64,000 bases of DNA from Thermococcus paralvinellae (GTDB lineage Archaea > Methanobacteriota_B > Thermococci > Thermococcales > Thermococcaceae): positions 868,001 through 932,000 of the forward strand of contig NZ_CP006965.1 of NCBI RefSeq assembly GCF_000517445.1, written 5' to 3'. The position numbers and the translations under genes are program-made. This document shows, in pieces, positions 1 through 9,206 of this stretch (position 1 is its first letter; every line of letters begins with the position of its first letter). The notes below the pieces were generated by a model. That model searched no databases, was not told the origin of the DNA, and saw nothing but the letters and a program-made list of their open reading frames with translations.

Positions 1-741
1 TTCTATGTTGTTGTCGAGCCAATGCCAGATGAGATTTACCAAGCAATTAGAGATGGTGAAATTCCAGAGGGAAGACCAAAGGACAGAAAAGCTGTTGCTA
101 AGAAGCTCGCTGAACTCGGAATGGACTATGAAATGGCCAAGGGTATTGTTGATGTATACAGAGGAAACATATTCTTAGACAACACTAAGGGTATCCAGTA
201 CCTCAACGAAGTTATGGATCTTTTAGTTGATGGTTTCCACCAGGCAATGGATGAGGGACCACTTGCAAAAGAGCCAGTCATGAAGGTTATCGTGAGATTA
301 GTTGATGCCCAAATCCACGAGGACAATGTCCACAGAGGTCCAGCCCAGATCTATCCAGCAATCAGAACAGCCATTCACTGTGCAATGATGAAAGCTGGTC
401 CAGTTCTCTACGAGCCATACCAGAAGGTCATCATCAACGTTCCATACGAGTACATGGGTCCAGTCAGCAGAGAAATCAGCCAGAGAAGAGGTCAGCTCCT
501 TGACATGAGACAAGAGGGTGAAGTTATGACAATCATTGCAAAGGCTCCAGTTGCTGAGATGTTCGGATTCGCTGGAGCAATCAGAAGTGCAACAAGCGGT
601 AGAGCATTGTGGAGCACAGAGCACGCTGGATTCGAGAGAGTCCCACAGGAACTCGCTGTCCAGATAATCAGACAGATCAGACAGAGAAAGGGACTCGATC
701 CAAACCCACCAACAGAAAAGGACATCTGCCCACAGTTCTGA
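1..741 (+). CDS. fusA: Elongation factor 2, C-terminal part (5' truncated by window)
   Basis: GTPase that moves tRNAs and mRNA through the ribosome after peptide transfer. The reading frame is open from base 1, so the gene starts upstream; the first in-frame ATG at 22 is internal. The visible 247 residues are the C-terminal domains IV and V. Domain IV carries the diphthamide loop DNVHRGPAQ; by family knowledge the His of HRGPAQ (codon 331-333) is the residue turned into diphthamide. The tail GLDPNPPTEKD is typical of archaeal EF-2. The stop is followed by T-rich tracts (742-790) of the kind that end transcription in Thermococcales. EF-1A and S10 follow after one unrelated gene. Confidence 0.97.
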   Translation, partial: FYVVVEPMPDEIYQAIRDGEIPEGRPKDRKAVAKKLAELGMDYEMAKGIVDVYRGNIFLDNTKGIQYLNEVMDLLVDGFHQAMDEGPLAKEPVMKVIVRLVDAQIHEDNVHRGPAQIYPAIRTAIHCAMMKAGPVLYEPYQKVIINVPYEYMGPVSREISQRRGQLLDMRQEGEVMTIIAKAPVAEMFGFAGAIRSATSGRALWSTEHAGFERVPQELAVQIIRQIRQRKGLDPNPPTEKDICPQF

Positions 742-839
742 CTTTTTCTCTTCTTCTGACTTTTCTACAATTTACATCTGTTTTTTTACAGTTTGTTCTA
801 ATTCGAAAATCTTTAATATTTGCGTTATGATGTATTTGC

Positions 840-1364
840 ATGATGTCGCGAAAAATTCTCCTTGTGCTTATTACAGTGTCAGTGATAACTGGACTGGTGC
901 TCTTCGTTCCTTTGCCTGGGACTGTTTTCTACAAGCACACCACCTATTTCTGGTGGGGCCCCTCATCACCTAAAGAAAAGACAGAGTGCGGAAAAGGAGA
1001 TGCCCCATTTGAATTCCTTGAGGGAATACATTACTCTAACTCTAACTGGAACGTAGCGGTGGAGCATTCTGGAGATACTGAGATTCTGACCGCGAAGAGA
1101 AGCTTTCTCTCTAACGGTGGTTATGGAAGAACCTATCAGCGGCTTATTATAGTCAAGAAAAATGGTCGCATTTTAAAGATCAGCTACACGGCAAGGACGG
1201 GACCTTCAGAAAACGCTTACAAAACTGTCTGTGAAACCTCAGAAAACGGTACCAAAAAGTGTCAAAAAGTACTTATGGTATACGACCTTGATAGTGAGAA
1301 AAGAATCGAGTTCGAGATTTATTACAGTGTATGGGATTACCTGATAGCCTGCAAAACAAAATAG
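840..1364 (+). CDS. Hypothetical membrane-anchored or secreted protein
   Basis: Function not recognised. The 174-residue product starts with a positive stretch (MMSRK) followed by a hydrophobic segment at about residues 6-26, which is a signal peptide or single membrane anchor. The rest is polar, with three cysteines (in TECGKG, VCETSE, KKCQK) that could form disulfides outside the cell. The ATG at 840 lies about 25 bases after a TATA-like element (aatctttaatatt, 808-820), so the message is probably leaderless; a second ATG at 843 is equally possible. It stands alone between EF-2 and EF-1A and looks like a lineage-specific insertion in a translation gene cluster. Confidence 0.75.
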   Translation: MMSRKILLVLITVSVITGLVLFVPLPGTVFYKHTTYFWWGPSSPKEKTECGKGDAPFEFLEGIHYSNSNWNVAVEHSGDTEILTAKRSFLSNGGYGRTYQRLIIVKKNGRILKISYTARTGPSENAYKTVCETSENGTKKCQKVLMVYDLDSEKRIEFEIYYSVWDYLIACKTK

Positions 1365-1407
1365 CCTCTTTTAGAATTTACAAATTCCTGTCCAACACAG
1401 AGTAGTT

Positions 1408-1500
1408 AACTTTTTAAACCCTCCTCTGTATCTTCCTTTGGACTCATGAGGCTCTCTTGTAAAAAGCGGGTTTCCCGCTCAAGAGAGCCGAGGTTACAGA
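1408..1500 (+). ncRNA. Possible small RNA with a long perfect hairpin upstream of the EF-1A gene
   Basis: Bases 1450-1459 (GGCTCTCTTG) are the exact reverse complement of 1480-1489. Inside that stem a second stem pairs GCGGG (1466-1470) with CCCGC (1474-1478) around a TTT loop; the two stems are joined by six bases on one side and one on the other. A TATA-like element (ctttttaaac, 1410-1419) would start transcription near 1440, just before the hairpin. The separate EF-1A TATA box lies after it, at 1503-1514, so the hairpin need not belong to the EF-1A leader. No poly-T follows. It could be a small RNA, part of a longer alternative leader, or a protein-binding palindrome. Confidence 0.35.
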
Positions 1501-1502
1501 AA

Positions 1503-1514
1503 GCTTTAAAAACC
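1503..1514 (+). promoter_or_regulatory. BRE/TATA promoter of EF-1A
   Basis: gctttaaaaacc is a good archaeal TATA box with a purine-rich BRE before it. Transcription would start near 1534, giving a leader of about 26 bases that carries the strong ribosome-binding site GGAGGTGG (1546-1553). Confidence 0.6.
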
Positions 1515-1559
1515 TATCCTAGTCAATAAGGTTAGGCACGAATTTGGAGGTGGATAAAA

Positions 1560-2846
1560 ATGGCAAAGGAGAAGCCACACGTTAATATTGTGTTTATCGG
1601 ACACGTCGACCACGGTAAGAGTACAACAATCGGTAGACTCCTCTTTGACACCAAGAACATCCCAGAGCAGATTATCCAGAAGTTCGAGCAAATGGGTGAA
1701 AAGGGTAAGTCATTCAAGTTCGCTTGGGTCATGGACAGACTCAAGGAAGAGAGAGAAAGAGGTATTACAATTGACGTCGCTCATACCAAGTTCGAGACCC
1801 CACACAGATACATTACAATCATTGACGCTCCAGGTCACAGAGACTTCGTTAAGAACATGATTACCGGTGCTTCACAGGCTGACGCTGCAGTTCTCGTCGT
1901 CGCTGCAACTGATGGTGTCATGCCACAGACCAAGGAGCACGCATTCCTTGCAAGAACACTCGGTATCGGCCACATCATCGTTGCAATCAACAAGATGGAT
2001 ATGGTCAACTACGACGAGAAGAGATTCAAGGAGGTCGCTGCTCAGGTTGAGAAGCTCCTTAAGATGCTCGGCTACAAGAACTTCCCAATCATCCCAATCA
2101 GCGCTTGGGAAGGCGATAATGTTGTGAACAAGAGCGATAAGATGCCATGGTACAAGGGCCCAACACTCATCGAGGCTCTTGACCAGATCCCAGAGCCACC
2201 AAAGCCAGTCGACAAGCCACTCAGAATCCCAATCCAAGACGTTTACTCAATTAAGGGTGTCGGTACAGTCCCAGTTGGTAGAGTTGAGACTGGTAAGCTT
2301 AAGGTTGGTGACGTAGTCATCTTCGAGCCAGCCAGCACAATCTTCCACAAGCCAATCCAGGGTGAAGTCAAGAGCATTGAGATGCACCACGAGCCACTCC
2401 AAGAGGCCCTCCCAGGTGACAACATCGGATTCAACGTTAGAGGTGTCAGCAAGAACGACATCAAGAGAGGTGACGTCGCTGGTCACACAACCAACCCACC
2501 AACAGTTGTCAGGCCAAAGGACACATTCAAGGCACAAATCATCGTCCTCAACCACCCAACAGCAATCACAATCGGTTACACACCAGTTCTTCACGCACAC
2601 ACCACACAGGTTGCTGTTAGATTCGAGCAGATCCTTGCAAAGCTTGACCCAAGAACAGGTAACATCGTTGAGGAGAACCCACAATTCATCAAGACTGGTG
2701 ACTCAGCTATCGTCATCCTCAGACCAACCAAGCCAATGGTCATCGAGCCAGTTAAGGAGATTCCACAGCTCGGTAGATTCGCTATCAGAGACATGGGTCA
2801 AACAGTCGCTGCCGGTATGGTTATATCCATCCAGAAGGGCGAGTGA
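1560..2846 (+). CDS. tuf: Elongation factor 1-alpha (EF-Tu equivalent)
   Basis: Delivers aminoacyl-tRNA to the ribosome as a GTP complex. At 428 residues it is full length for archaeal EF-1A. GTP-binding motifs are GHVDHGKST (residues 14-22), DAPGH (89-93) and NKMD (144-147), followed by the two beta-barrel domains. The start ATG sits six bases after GGAGGTGG. Codon use is strongly biased (nearly all Pro as CCA, all Arg as AGA or AGG, frequent GTC and CTC), as expected for one of the most expressed genes and clearly different from neighbouring genes. S10 follows after 57 bases, the classic archaeal tuf-rpsJ order, and is probably co-transcribed. Confidence 0.98.
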   Translation: MAKEKPHVNIVFIGHVDHGKSTTIGRLLFDTKNIPEQIIQKFEQMGEKGKSFKFAWVMDRLKEERERGITIDVAHTKFETPHRYITIIDAPGHRDFVKNMITGASQADAAVLVVAATDGVMPQTKEHAFLARTLGIGHIIVAINKMDMVNYDEKRFKEVAAQVEKLLKMLGYKNFPIIPISAWEGDNVVNKSDKMPWYKGPTLIEALDQIPEPPKPVDKPLRIPIQDVYSIKGVGTVPVGRVETGKLKVGDVVIFEPASTIFHKPIQGEVKSIEMHHEPLQEALPGDNIGFNVRGVSKNDIKRGDVAGHTTNPPTVVRPKDTFKAQIIVLNHPTAITIGYTPVLHAHTTQVAVRFEQILAKLDPRTGNIVEENPQFIKTGDSAIVILRPTKPMVIEPVKEIPQLGRFAIRDMGQTVAAGMVISIQKGE

Positions 2847-2903
2847 AGCCCTTTCTTTCTTAGTTCTTTCTTTTAATTGAAGTTTTCTTGAGAGGTGGCA
2901 AAA

Positions 2904-3212
2904 ATGCAAAAGGCAAGGATCAAGCTTGCAAGCACTAATATAAAGTCCCTTAATGAGGTTGCTGACCAAATCAAGCAAATTGCAGAGAGGACGGGAGTTA
3001 GGATGAGCGGTCCAATACCACTTCCAACAAAGAGAATCAGGATTACAACAAGAAAAAGCCCAGACGGGGAAGGAACAGCAACATTTGACCGCTTTGAGCT
3101 TAGAGTTCACAAGAGGCTCATTGACATCGAAGCTGACGAGAGAGCTATGAGACAGATAATGAGAATTCGCGTTCCTGAAGACGTAACAATCGAAATCGAG
3201 CTCATCTCATGA
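2904..3212 (+). CDS. rpsJ: 30S ribosomal protein uS10
   Basis: Small-subunit protein of the 30S head. The 102 residues from ATG 2904 ([11 protein letters not shown]) match the usual archaeal S10 length and include [20 protein letters not shown] and the C-terminal [12 protein letters not shown]. An in-frame GTG at 2895 would add three residues, but GAGGTGG at 2892-2898 is the ribosome-binding site for ATG 2904 and overlaps that GTG, so 2904 is preferred. It lies downstream of EF-1A on the same strand and upstream of a tRNA-Ser gene. Confidence 0.97.
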   Translation: MQKARIKLASTNIKSLNEVADQIKQIAERTGVRMSGPIPLPTKRIRITTRKSPDGEGTATFDRFELRVHKRLIDIEADERAMRQIMRIRVPEDVTIEIELIS

Positions 3213-3232
3213 TCACTCTTCTTATTTTTAGT

Positions 3233-3320
3233 GCCGGGGTAGCCTAGCCTGGGAAGGCGCGGGCCTGGAGAGTCCGTGGGCGTTAAGCCCTCCGGGGTTC
3301 AAATCCCCGCCCCGGCGCCA
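3233..3320 (+). tRNA. tRNA-Ser (GGA anticodon), CCA encoded
   Basis: Acceptor stem GCCGGGG (3233-3239) pairs with CCCCGGC (3310-3316), followed by discriminator G and an encoded CCA (3318-3320). The anticodon stem CGGGC/GTCCG encloses the loop CTGGAGA, giving anticodon GGA at 3267-3269, which reads UCC and UCU. The long variable arm (about 3277-3292) is the class II feature of serine tRNAs. The T arm holds GGTTCAAATCC. No intron is visible in the anticodon loop. Confidence 0.95.
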
Positions 3321-3445
3321 TACAAACTTTGTAGAATATAATATGTTACATTCCCTAAATCCTTTGCTTGACGTACCTACCCCCATAAATTCTTTAAGCA
3401 TTTGTTAGTCAATTCTTACTTGATTTGATATCTCTGGTGAATCTC

Positions 3446-4294
3446 ATGAACAGGGAAGTTAAAGGAACGCTATTTGCATTTTTAACTTTGATACTTGTAG
3501 GAATTGAACCAGTTGTTATTAAATCAAACCCAGCTAATCCACTTAGCTTTGCAGCATTTTCTGCACTGTTTGCCTCTTTGATATTATGGACAATGATTTT
3601 GCCATCAGGCAAATGGAGAGAGCTAAAAGAAAGCCCCGAGCATCTTCATAAAGCTTTTCTTGTAGGTCTTTTTGGAACAACCTTAGCATATATTGCATAT
3701 TCATATGGTGCTCGAATGAGCACGGCAATAAATGCATCTCTAATAACGAGGAGTGAAGTGTTGTACTCATTTGTCCTTTCATATCTGTTCTTGAGGGAGA
3801 GAATAACTAAAAAGCAGTTCAGCTTTTCTTTGGTTATTCTTTTGGGACTTGTTCTTGTAATAACTCAGGGAAATCTCATAGAGCCCAAAAAAGGTGATAT
3901 ATTGCTTTTGCTTACACCTCTCTTCTGGCAGATGGGACATACAGTAGCCAAACAGTTACCATATTCTCCTTATTTAATAGCTACCCTTAGAAATACATTT
4001 GGAGGACTGGTTCTTTTACTCTTAACTTTGCCTTTTGGCTTGGAATTTACCAATTTGGCTATAATTGAGGGAATCATAATTGCACTAACACAGGTTCTCT
4101 GGTATTCAGCCTTAAAGCTTATCAATCTCTCAAAGGCCACTGCAATAATAACACCAGCACCAGCTGTTGCTATCGGATTATCAATACTTCTTGGAGAGAG
4201 ATTTACAATTTATCATGCCATAGGTTTTATTCTAATTACTTTCGGAACTCTGGAAGTATCTAAAGTGGAAAGCAAGTTAAGAAAGTCTTCTTAA
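3446..4294 (+). CDS. EamA/DMT-family membrane transporter
   Basis: Predicted drug/metabolite exporter with about ten membrane segments, built as two repeats of five (two EamA domains). The second half contains the typical pattern ending in a helix rich in small residues (AIGLSILLGERFTIYHAIGFILITFGTLEV). The substrate cannot be told from sequence. ATG 3446 is chosen because GGTGA (3436-3440) lies five bases upstream; a TTG at 3425 would add seven residues without a ribosome-binding site. The 3' end overlaps the convergent aminotransferase gene by 18 bases. A second member of the family is encoded at 39875. Confidence 0.85.
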   Translation: MNREVKGTLFAFLTLILVGIEPVVIKSNPANPLSFAAFSALFASLILWTMILPSGKWRELKESPEHLHKAFLVGLFGTTLAYIAYSYGARMSTAINASLITRSEVLYSFVLSYLFLRERITKKQFSFSLVILLGLVLVITQGNLIEPKKGDILLLLTPLFWQMGHTVAKQLPYSPYLIATLRNTFGGLVLLLLTLPFGLEFTNLAIIEGIIIALTQVLWYSALKLINLSKATAIITPAPAVAIGLSILLGERFTIYHAIGFILITFGTLEVSKVESKLRKSS

Positions 4295-5344
4295 AAACTC
4301 ATCAGCTTCTCTTGGGATTCTAATCCTAACATAAGAGTTGTTTAATCCAAAAGCGGAGCCACTTACTGTTAAAATGCCTCTCCTAAGAAAGTACTGATAG
4401 GTATCTTCTTTGCCCCAAAGTAGAAAAATTGGAGTTGTTGGGTGTGTTTTTGATATGAAGAATTCTTTCTTTAGCGCACTCATGATTTTTTGTTTTATTT
4501 GAGCTATCATTTTTCTAGTGTTTCTAACAAATTTAAAGTCTTTAAGAGCTTCAACAGCGAGAATTTCACTGATTCTACTTACTGGAAAAGGTAAATCGAC
4601 TTTTTTGTATAGCTCACAAAGTTCTGGATTTTTGATCACTGCATAACCAATTCTCATAGATGCCAGCCCAAGTCCTTTAGAAAATGACCTTATGACAATT
4701 AGGTTATTATAATTCAAGTTAACCGCAGATTCTTTCTTTTCAACAAAATCCTCATATGCTTCATCAACCAATACTAAAATCCCTTTCTTCTCTGCTTCAT
4801 CGACGATTTCTGTTATTTCTTTAAGCCTTAGAAATTGCCCTGTCGGATTGTGAGGGTTATCTAAATATAGGAGGGTATACTTCCGGTCTAATGAGTTAAT
4901 AATTTCATCCACCTTGATCTCAAAATACTCTTCCTCCTTTAATTTTATCGATTCATAAATTGCCCCCAGTGCTGTAGCGTCACTTACATACCGAGGATAC
5001 TGAGGAGAAACTCCCAGAATTCTCGTACCATCTTGTATTGTGAATTTGTTAACTTTTTCAAAGCATCCCATTGAACCATTACATATAAACAGGTCATCTT
5101 CTTTTACAGCTCCTTCCCAGTAGTTCACAAGTTCTTCTTTCAATATGTTATAATGAACATCAGGGTATTTAGACAGATCAATATCTAACTTCTTTAATTT
5201 TTTCTTCACACCTTCTGGAGTACCAAAAGGATTTGTTCCCAAAGCACAGTCTAAAAAGCTTTCGTTTGCCATTACCTTGTCTGCATATCCACCTACAACC
5301 TGGAGATCTAAGAGGGATTTCCTTATTTTTGATTTCCACCCCAT
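4277..5344 (-). CDS. PLP-dependent aminotransferase, histidinol-phosphate aminotransferase-like
   Basis: Fold-type I PLP enzyme of 355 residues. Visible family features are LDNPHNPTGQF (the substrate/PLP loop), LVDEAYEDF (the Asp that pairs with the PLP nitrogen) and RSFSKGLGLASMRIGYA, whose Lys would form the Schiff base. The C-terminal RIRIP arginines fit carboxylate binding. It resembles HisC in length and motifs, but no histidine genes are nearby, so the amino acid substrate is uncertain. It lies 12 bases downstream of panB on the same strand, suggesting an operon, though a link to pantothenate synthesis is only a guess. A CobD-type relative is at 57163. Confidence 0.85.
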   Translation of the reverse strand: MGWKSKIRKSLLDLQVVGGYADKVMANESFLDCALGTNPFGTPEGVKKKLKKLDIDLSKYPDVHYNILKEELVNYWEGAVKEDDLFICNGSMGCFEKVNKFTIQDGTRILGVSPQYPRYVSDATALGAIYESIKLKEEEYFEIKVDEIINSLDRKYTLLYLDNPHNPTGQFLRLKEITEIVDEAEKKGILVLVDEAYEDFVEKKESAVNLNYNNLIVIRSFSKGLGLASMRIGYAVIKNPELCELYKKVDLPFPVSRISEILAVEALKDFKFVRNTRKMIAQIKQKIMSALKKEFFISKTHPTTPIFLLWGKEDTYQYFLRRGILTVSGSAFGLNNSYVRIRIPREADEFLRRLS

Positions 5345-5356
5345 TTTTATCGCCTT

Positions 5357-6223
5357 TTATTCATCAACAGGCTCTTCTAGGAGTCTTTCAATTGCTTTTC
5401 TCTTCTTCTTTTCAAGGTCCTCTTTATCTAAGAATTCCCAGTAGTGTTTGGGCTCTGGAAATTTGCCTTCCTTTACCTCATTTTTATATTCCTCAAGGGC
5501 AAGCTGAATCATACTCCTTAAATCGGCATATTTTTTGACAAACGGAGGAACATTTTCATAAATTCCCAAAAGGTCATGCCAAACTAAAACCTGGCCATCA
5601 ACGTATGGTCCAGAGCCAATTCCAATTGTCGGTATCTTGACTTCCTCTGTTACAAGCTTTGCCACATCAGCTAGTACAAACTCCAAAACAACGGCAAATG
5701 CTCCTGCTTTTTCCAAAGCTTTTGCATCCCTAAGAATTTCCTCAATCTCATCTTCGGTCTCACCCATTAATCTGTAACCACCTAAACGGAGATAGCGCTG
5801 AGGTGTTAAACCAGTGTGTCCCATTACCGGAATTCCAACTCTCACAAGCTTCCTAACAAGTTTTATGTAGTCGTAACCCCCTTCAATTTTTACAGCATCG
5901 GCACCAGCCTGAATAAGCTTTGCTGCGTTCCTAAGTGCCTCTTCAATGCTTACTTCATAGCTCATGAAAGGCATGTCCGCTAAGACCATGCCCCTTTTAA
6001 CGGCTTTGGCAACAGCTCTTGTGTGATAGACCATCTGTTCTATAGAAACATTTAGAGTATTTTGCTCACCGTAAACGACCATTCCCAGAGAATCTCCAAC
6101 AAAAATAATATCAATTCCCGCTTTGTCTGCTATTAGCGCTGAGGGATAGTCATAAGCTGTCACCATGACGATCTTCTCTTTTCCCTTCATTTCCATAATT
6201 TTCCTTGGAGTTATCTCTCTCAT
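5357..6223 (-). CDS. panB: 3-methyl-2-oxobutanoate hydroxymethyltransferase
   Basis: Makes ketopantoate from 2-oxoisovalerate and a one-carbon donor, the first committed step to pantothenate and CoA. The TIM-barrel motifs are [18 protein letters not shown] (metal-binding Asp), [17 protein letters not shown] and GHTGLTPQ, and the late [20 protein letters not shown]. The start at 6223 (MREITPRK) has GGGTGAG a few bases upstream; an earlier in-frame start at 6235 adds four residues and overlaps that site. Length (288 residues) is normal. The divergent archease gene starts 58 bases away, so promoters for both lie in 6224-6281. Confidence 0.95.
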   Translation of the reverse strand: MREITPRKIMEMKGKEKIVMVTAYDYPSALIADKAGIDIIFVGDSLGMVVYGEQNTLNVSIEQMVYHTRAVAKAVKRGMVLADMPFMSYEVSIEEALRNAAKLIQAGADAVKIEGGYDYIKLVRKLVRVGIPVMGHTGLTPQRYLRLGGYRLMGETEDEIEEILRDAKALEKAGAFAVVLEFVLADVAKLVTEEVKIPTIGIGSGPYVDGQVLVWHDLLGIYENVPPFVKKYADLRSMIQLALEEYKNEVKEGKFPEPKHYWEFLDKEDLEKKKRKAIERLLEEPVDE

Positions 6224-6281
6224 ATTCTCACCCAAGCCTAATAAACCCCTTAAGGAATATTAACCTATCGGAGGTGAAAGA

Positions 6282-6716
6282 ATGAAGATGAGAAAATGGG
6301 AGCATTATGAACACACTGCAGATATAGGAATTAGAGGATACGGAAAAACGCTTGAAGAAGCTTTTGAGAATGTTGCCATAGCGTTATTTGATGTGATGGT
6401 TGATGTGAGAAAAGTCGAGCCAAAGGAAATGAGAGAGATTGAAGTTAGCGGTGAGGATTTATATGCTTTGCTTTACAACTTCCTTGAAGAGCTCTTGATT
6501 CTCCATGATACTGAAGGATTAGTGTTCTCAGATTTTGACGTCAAGATTGAGAAAACCAAAGAAGGATATAAGCTCAAAGTCAAGGCCTATGGAGAACCCT
6601 TAGATTATGAAAAGCATGAGCCTAAAGAGGAAGTTAAGGCAATAACATACCATGACATGAAGATTGAGCAGTTGGAAGATGGAACTTGGATTGCTCAGCT
6701 CGTTCCGGATTTGTGA
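6282..6716 (+). CDS. Archease, activator of the RtcB RNA ligase
   Basis: Small protein (144 residues) that lets RtcB turn over more than once during tRNA splicing and RNA repair. The archease signature is clear: [16 protein letters not shown] near the N-terminus, followed by [16 protein letters not shown], and the C-terminal [13 protein letters not shown]. Conserved acidic residues (D of TADIG) bind a metal in known structures. The ATG is preceded by GGAGGTGA. It is directly upstream of rtcB on the same strand with 50 bases between, the arrangement that links the two functionally. Confidence 0.96.
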   Translation: MKMRKWEHYEHTADIGIRGYGKTLEEAFENVAIALFDVMVDVRKVEPKEMREIEVSGEDLYALLYNFLEELLILHDTEGLVFSDFDVKIEKTKEGYKLKVKAYGEPLDYEKHEPKEEVKAITYHDMKIEQLEDGTWIAQLVPDL

Positions 6717-6766
6717 AGCAAAGCTCTTAAATCATGTGAATGTGAATTTAATCTGGAGGTGAGAAA

Positions 6767-8206
6767 ATGGTTCCATTAAAAAGGCTTGACCAAATAAGAT
6801 GGGAGATACCCAAGTTTGATAAAAGGATGAGAGTTCCCGGTAGGGTTTATGCAGATGACGTCTTAATCCAGAAGATGCGCCAAGATAGAACACTTGAGCA
6901 AGCTGCAAATGTAGCTATGCTTCCCGGAATTTACAAGTACTCAATAGTTATGCCCGACGGTCATCAGGGGTATGGTTTCCCAATTGGTGGTGTCGCTGCT
7001 TTTGACGCTAAGGGAGGTGTCATTAGTCCCGGTGGAGTGGGTTATGACATCAATTGTGGTGTAAGATTAATTAGAACAAACCTAACAGAAAAGGAAGTTA
7101 GACCAAAGATTAAGCAACTTGTAGACACACTCTTTAAGAATGTCCCAAGTGGACTTGGAAGCAAAGGAAGGGTTAGGCTCCAATGGACTCAGCTTGATGA
7201 TGTATTGGCTGATGGAGCAAAGTGGGCCGTTGACAACGGCTATGGCTGGGATGAAGACTTGGAGAGGCTGGAAGAAGGAGGAAGAATGGAGGGGGCAAAT
7301 CCCTCATATGTAAGTGATACTGCTAAGAAAAGAGGAGCTCCACAGCTCGGTAGCTTAGGTTCAGGAAATCACTTCCTAGAAGTGCAAGTTGTTGACAAAG
7401 TGTTTGACCCAAAAGTGGCTGAAGTTTATGGCCTCTTTGAGGGACAAGTAGTTGTCATGGTTCACACTGGTTCAAGAGGATTGGGTCATCAGGTAGCAAG
7501 CGATTACTTAAGAATTATGGAAAGAGCAAACAGAAAGTACGGAATTCCATGGCCAGACAGAGAATTGGTCAGCGTTCCGTTCCAGAGTGAAGAGGGTCAA
7601 AGATACTTCTCTGCAATGAAAGCAGCAGCAAACTTCGCCTGGGCAAATAGACAGATGATTACTCATTGGGTAAGGGAAAGTTTTGAAGAGGTATTTAGAC
7701 AAAAGGCTGAGGATTTGGAGATGCACATTGTTTACGACGTTGCTCACAATATAGCCAAGCTTGAAGAGCACGATGTAAACGGAAAGAAGGTCAAAGTTGT
7801 TGTCCACAGAAAGGGTGCAACTAGAGCATTCCCACCGGGACATAAAGCGGTGCCGAGAATCTATAGAGATGTCGGGCAACCTGTGCTCATTCCAGGTTCA
7901 ATGGGAACTGCAAGCTATGTCTTAGCTGGAACTGAGGGTGCAATGAAAGAGGCATTTGGTTCAACATGCCACGGTGCTGGAAGAGTCCTCAGCAGAAAGG
8001 CTGCTACAAGACAGTATAGAGGAGACAGGCTCAGGAATGAGCTCATGCAGAGAGGAATTTACATCAGGGCAGCAAGCTTGAGGGTTGTCGCAGAAGAAGC
8101 TCCAGGAGCATATAAGAACGTTGACAATGTTGTTAATGTTGTTGCAAAGGCCGGAATTGCAAAGTTAGTTGCAAGAATGAGGCCAATTGGAGTTGCCAAG
8201 GGTTGA
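6767..8206 (+). CDS. rtcB: RNA-splicing ligase RtcB
   Basis: GTP-dependent ligase that joins 2',3'-cyclic phosphate (or 3'-phosphate) and 5'-hydroxyl RNA ends, the tRNA exon ligase of archaea. The 479-residue product shows the metal ligands [10 protein letters not shown] (Cys97), [19 protein letters not shown] and YDVAHNIAK, and the guanylated His in STCHGAGR near residue 402. The frame runs through without any inserted domain, so this copy is intein-free, unlike the Pyrococcus horikoshii homologue. GGAGGTGA precedes the ATG. It should be expressed together with the upstream archease gene. Confidence 0.97.
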   Translation: MVPLKRLDQIRWEIPKFDKRMRVPGRVYADDVLIQKMRQDRTLEQAANVAMLPGIYKYSIVMPDGHQGYGFPIGGVAAFDAKGGVISPGGVGYDINCGVRLIRTNLTEKEVRPKIKQLVDTLFKNVPSGLGSKGRVRLQWTQLDDVLADGAKWAVDNGYGWDEDLERLEEGGRMEGANPSYVSDTAKKRGAPQLGSLGSGNHFLEVQVVDKVFDPKVAEVYGLFEGQVVVMVHTGSRGLGHQVASDYLRIMERANRKYGIPWPDRELVSVPFQSEEGQRYFSAMKAAANFAWANRQMITHWVRESFEEVFRQKAEDLEMHIVYDVAHNIAKLEEHDVNGKKVKVVVHRKGATRAFPPGHKAVPRIYRDVGQPVLIPGSMGTASYVLAGTEGAMKEAFGSTCHGAGRVLSRKAATRQYRGDRLRNELMQRGIYIRAASLRVVAEEAPGAYKNVDNVVNVVAKAGIAKLVARMRPIGVAKG

Positions 8207-8282
8207 ACTTCCTTTGAAATTTGTTCTTTTTCTAATTTTCAACTAATTCTTAAAAAATAATAAATCAAAAGAGCATAGCAAG

Positions 8283-9206
8283 TTATCTCAAATCACTTGT
8301 CATAAATTTAACATAAGCTACTGAAAATGGCAATAGGAGTGTCACTAGAATCATAGCTAAATTATTGAATCCCAGTGAAAACGCTTCACTTAACGGGGTA
8401 TAGGTGTTGGTTATTCTATCTCCAGAGAAAATCAAAATCATCAGTTTTGCATAGTGATGAGCAGGATTTATAAAGTGCAGTCTTTGCTCCCAAAGATTAA
8501 CGTTTTCACGCCACATATCAAATGCTGGAGTGCCATAGGGTGGCCTTTCGCCAGCTAAGTGCCCAGCTATGAGAGTAACGATTATGCCATATATAAGGGT
8601 TAAAAAAATTGCAAGACCTACTGATATAAGCATTGAGGTTTCTGATTTTTTGAAAAGCGTTGAAAAGAGAATTGAAATGCTGAGAAACACAAGGGTGTAC
8701 AAAAGGGTCATCATAAACGCAATCAGCCCCCTAAAGAAGGATTCGCTATCTAGGGGAACACCTATTATAAGAAGGAATGCAATAGTAAAAACATACCCTA
8801 CTAATATTGTGATTGCCAAAACCAATGCATTCCCAAGAAATTTGCCGTTTATGATTTCGTCTCTATAAACAGGATGCCCAAGAAGAACTTTGATTGTTCC
8901 AGTTTCAACCTCTTTGTTTATTGCGTCGGCACCCAAGGCAGCACCCATTATTGCTCCAAAGATTGTGAAGAAGGTGAAATTTAGAAATAGCATAGCCGAT
9001 AGAGGAGTCATGTATGTATCCCCCTCGGCACCAAAAGGCCCAAGGTTTGTTCTGCTAACTTGTGGTTCGGTTAGTTCAAGAAAATGACCTTTTATAGAGT
9101 ATGCAATGAGAAAAACAAAAAGAAGATAAACAGCAAGTATTATCACAAAGCGTTTGCTCTTTATTGAAGTGTAGAATTCTTTCATTGCAATGTTTAGGAC
9201 ATTCAT
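8283..9206 (-). CDS. ABC-2 type transporter permease
   Basis: Integral membrane subunit (307 residues, about six helices). The N-terminus MNVLNIAMKEFYTSIKSKRF is the cytoplasmic start common in this family, and EVETGTIKVLLGHPVYRDEIINGKFLG is the conserved ABC-2 coupling region. Its ATG overlaps the stop of the upstream 740-residue surface protein by four bases (ATGA), so translation is coupled. With the ATPase (11432-12346) and the paralogous permease (12351-13268), it would form an ATP-driven exporter. Both permeases end in the same way (LLPF followed by VAY and KFM, then DLR), showing they are duplicates. The cargo is unknown. Confidence 0.88.
   Translation of the reverse strand: MNVLNIAMKEFYTSIKSKRFVIILAVYLLFVFLIAYSIKGHFLELTEPQVSRTNLGPFGAEGDTYMTPLSAMLFLNFTFFTIFGAIMGAALGADAINKEVETGTIKVLLGHPVYRDEIINGKFLGNALVLAITILVGYVFTIAFLLIIGVPLDSESFFRGLIAFMMTLLYTLVFLSISILFSTLFKKSETSMLISVGLAIFLTLIYGIIVTLIAGHLAGERPPYGTPAFDMWRENVNLWEQRLHFINPAHHYAKLMILIFSGDRITNTYTPLSEAFSLGFNNLAMILVTLLLPFSVAYVKFMTSDLR

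Noticed and set aside
1-741. Starting the EF-2 gene at the first in-frame ATG (22)
   Set aside because: The frame is open to base 1 and reads conserved EF-2 sequence before that ATG, so the gene begins outside the window.
1450-1500. H/ACA RNA upstream of EF-1A
   Set aside because: An ACA occurs after the hairpin, but it is only six bases from the stem, there is no lower stem and no kink-turn, so the H/ACA layout fails.
6767-8206. Possible intein in RtcB
   Set aside because: The reading frame has normal length (479) and conserved motifs run in order with no insertion.
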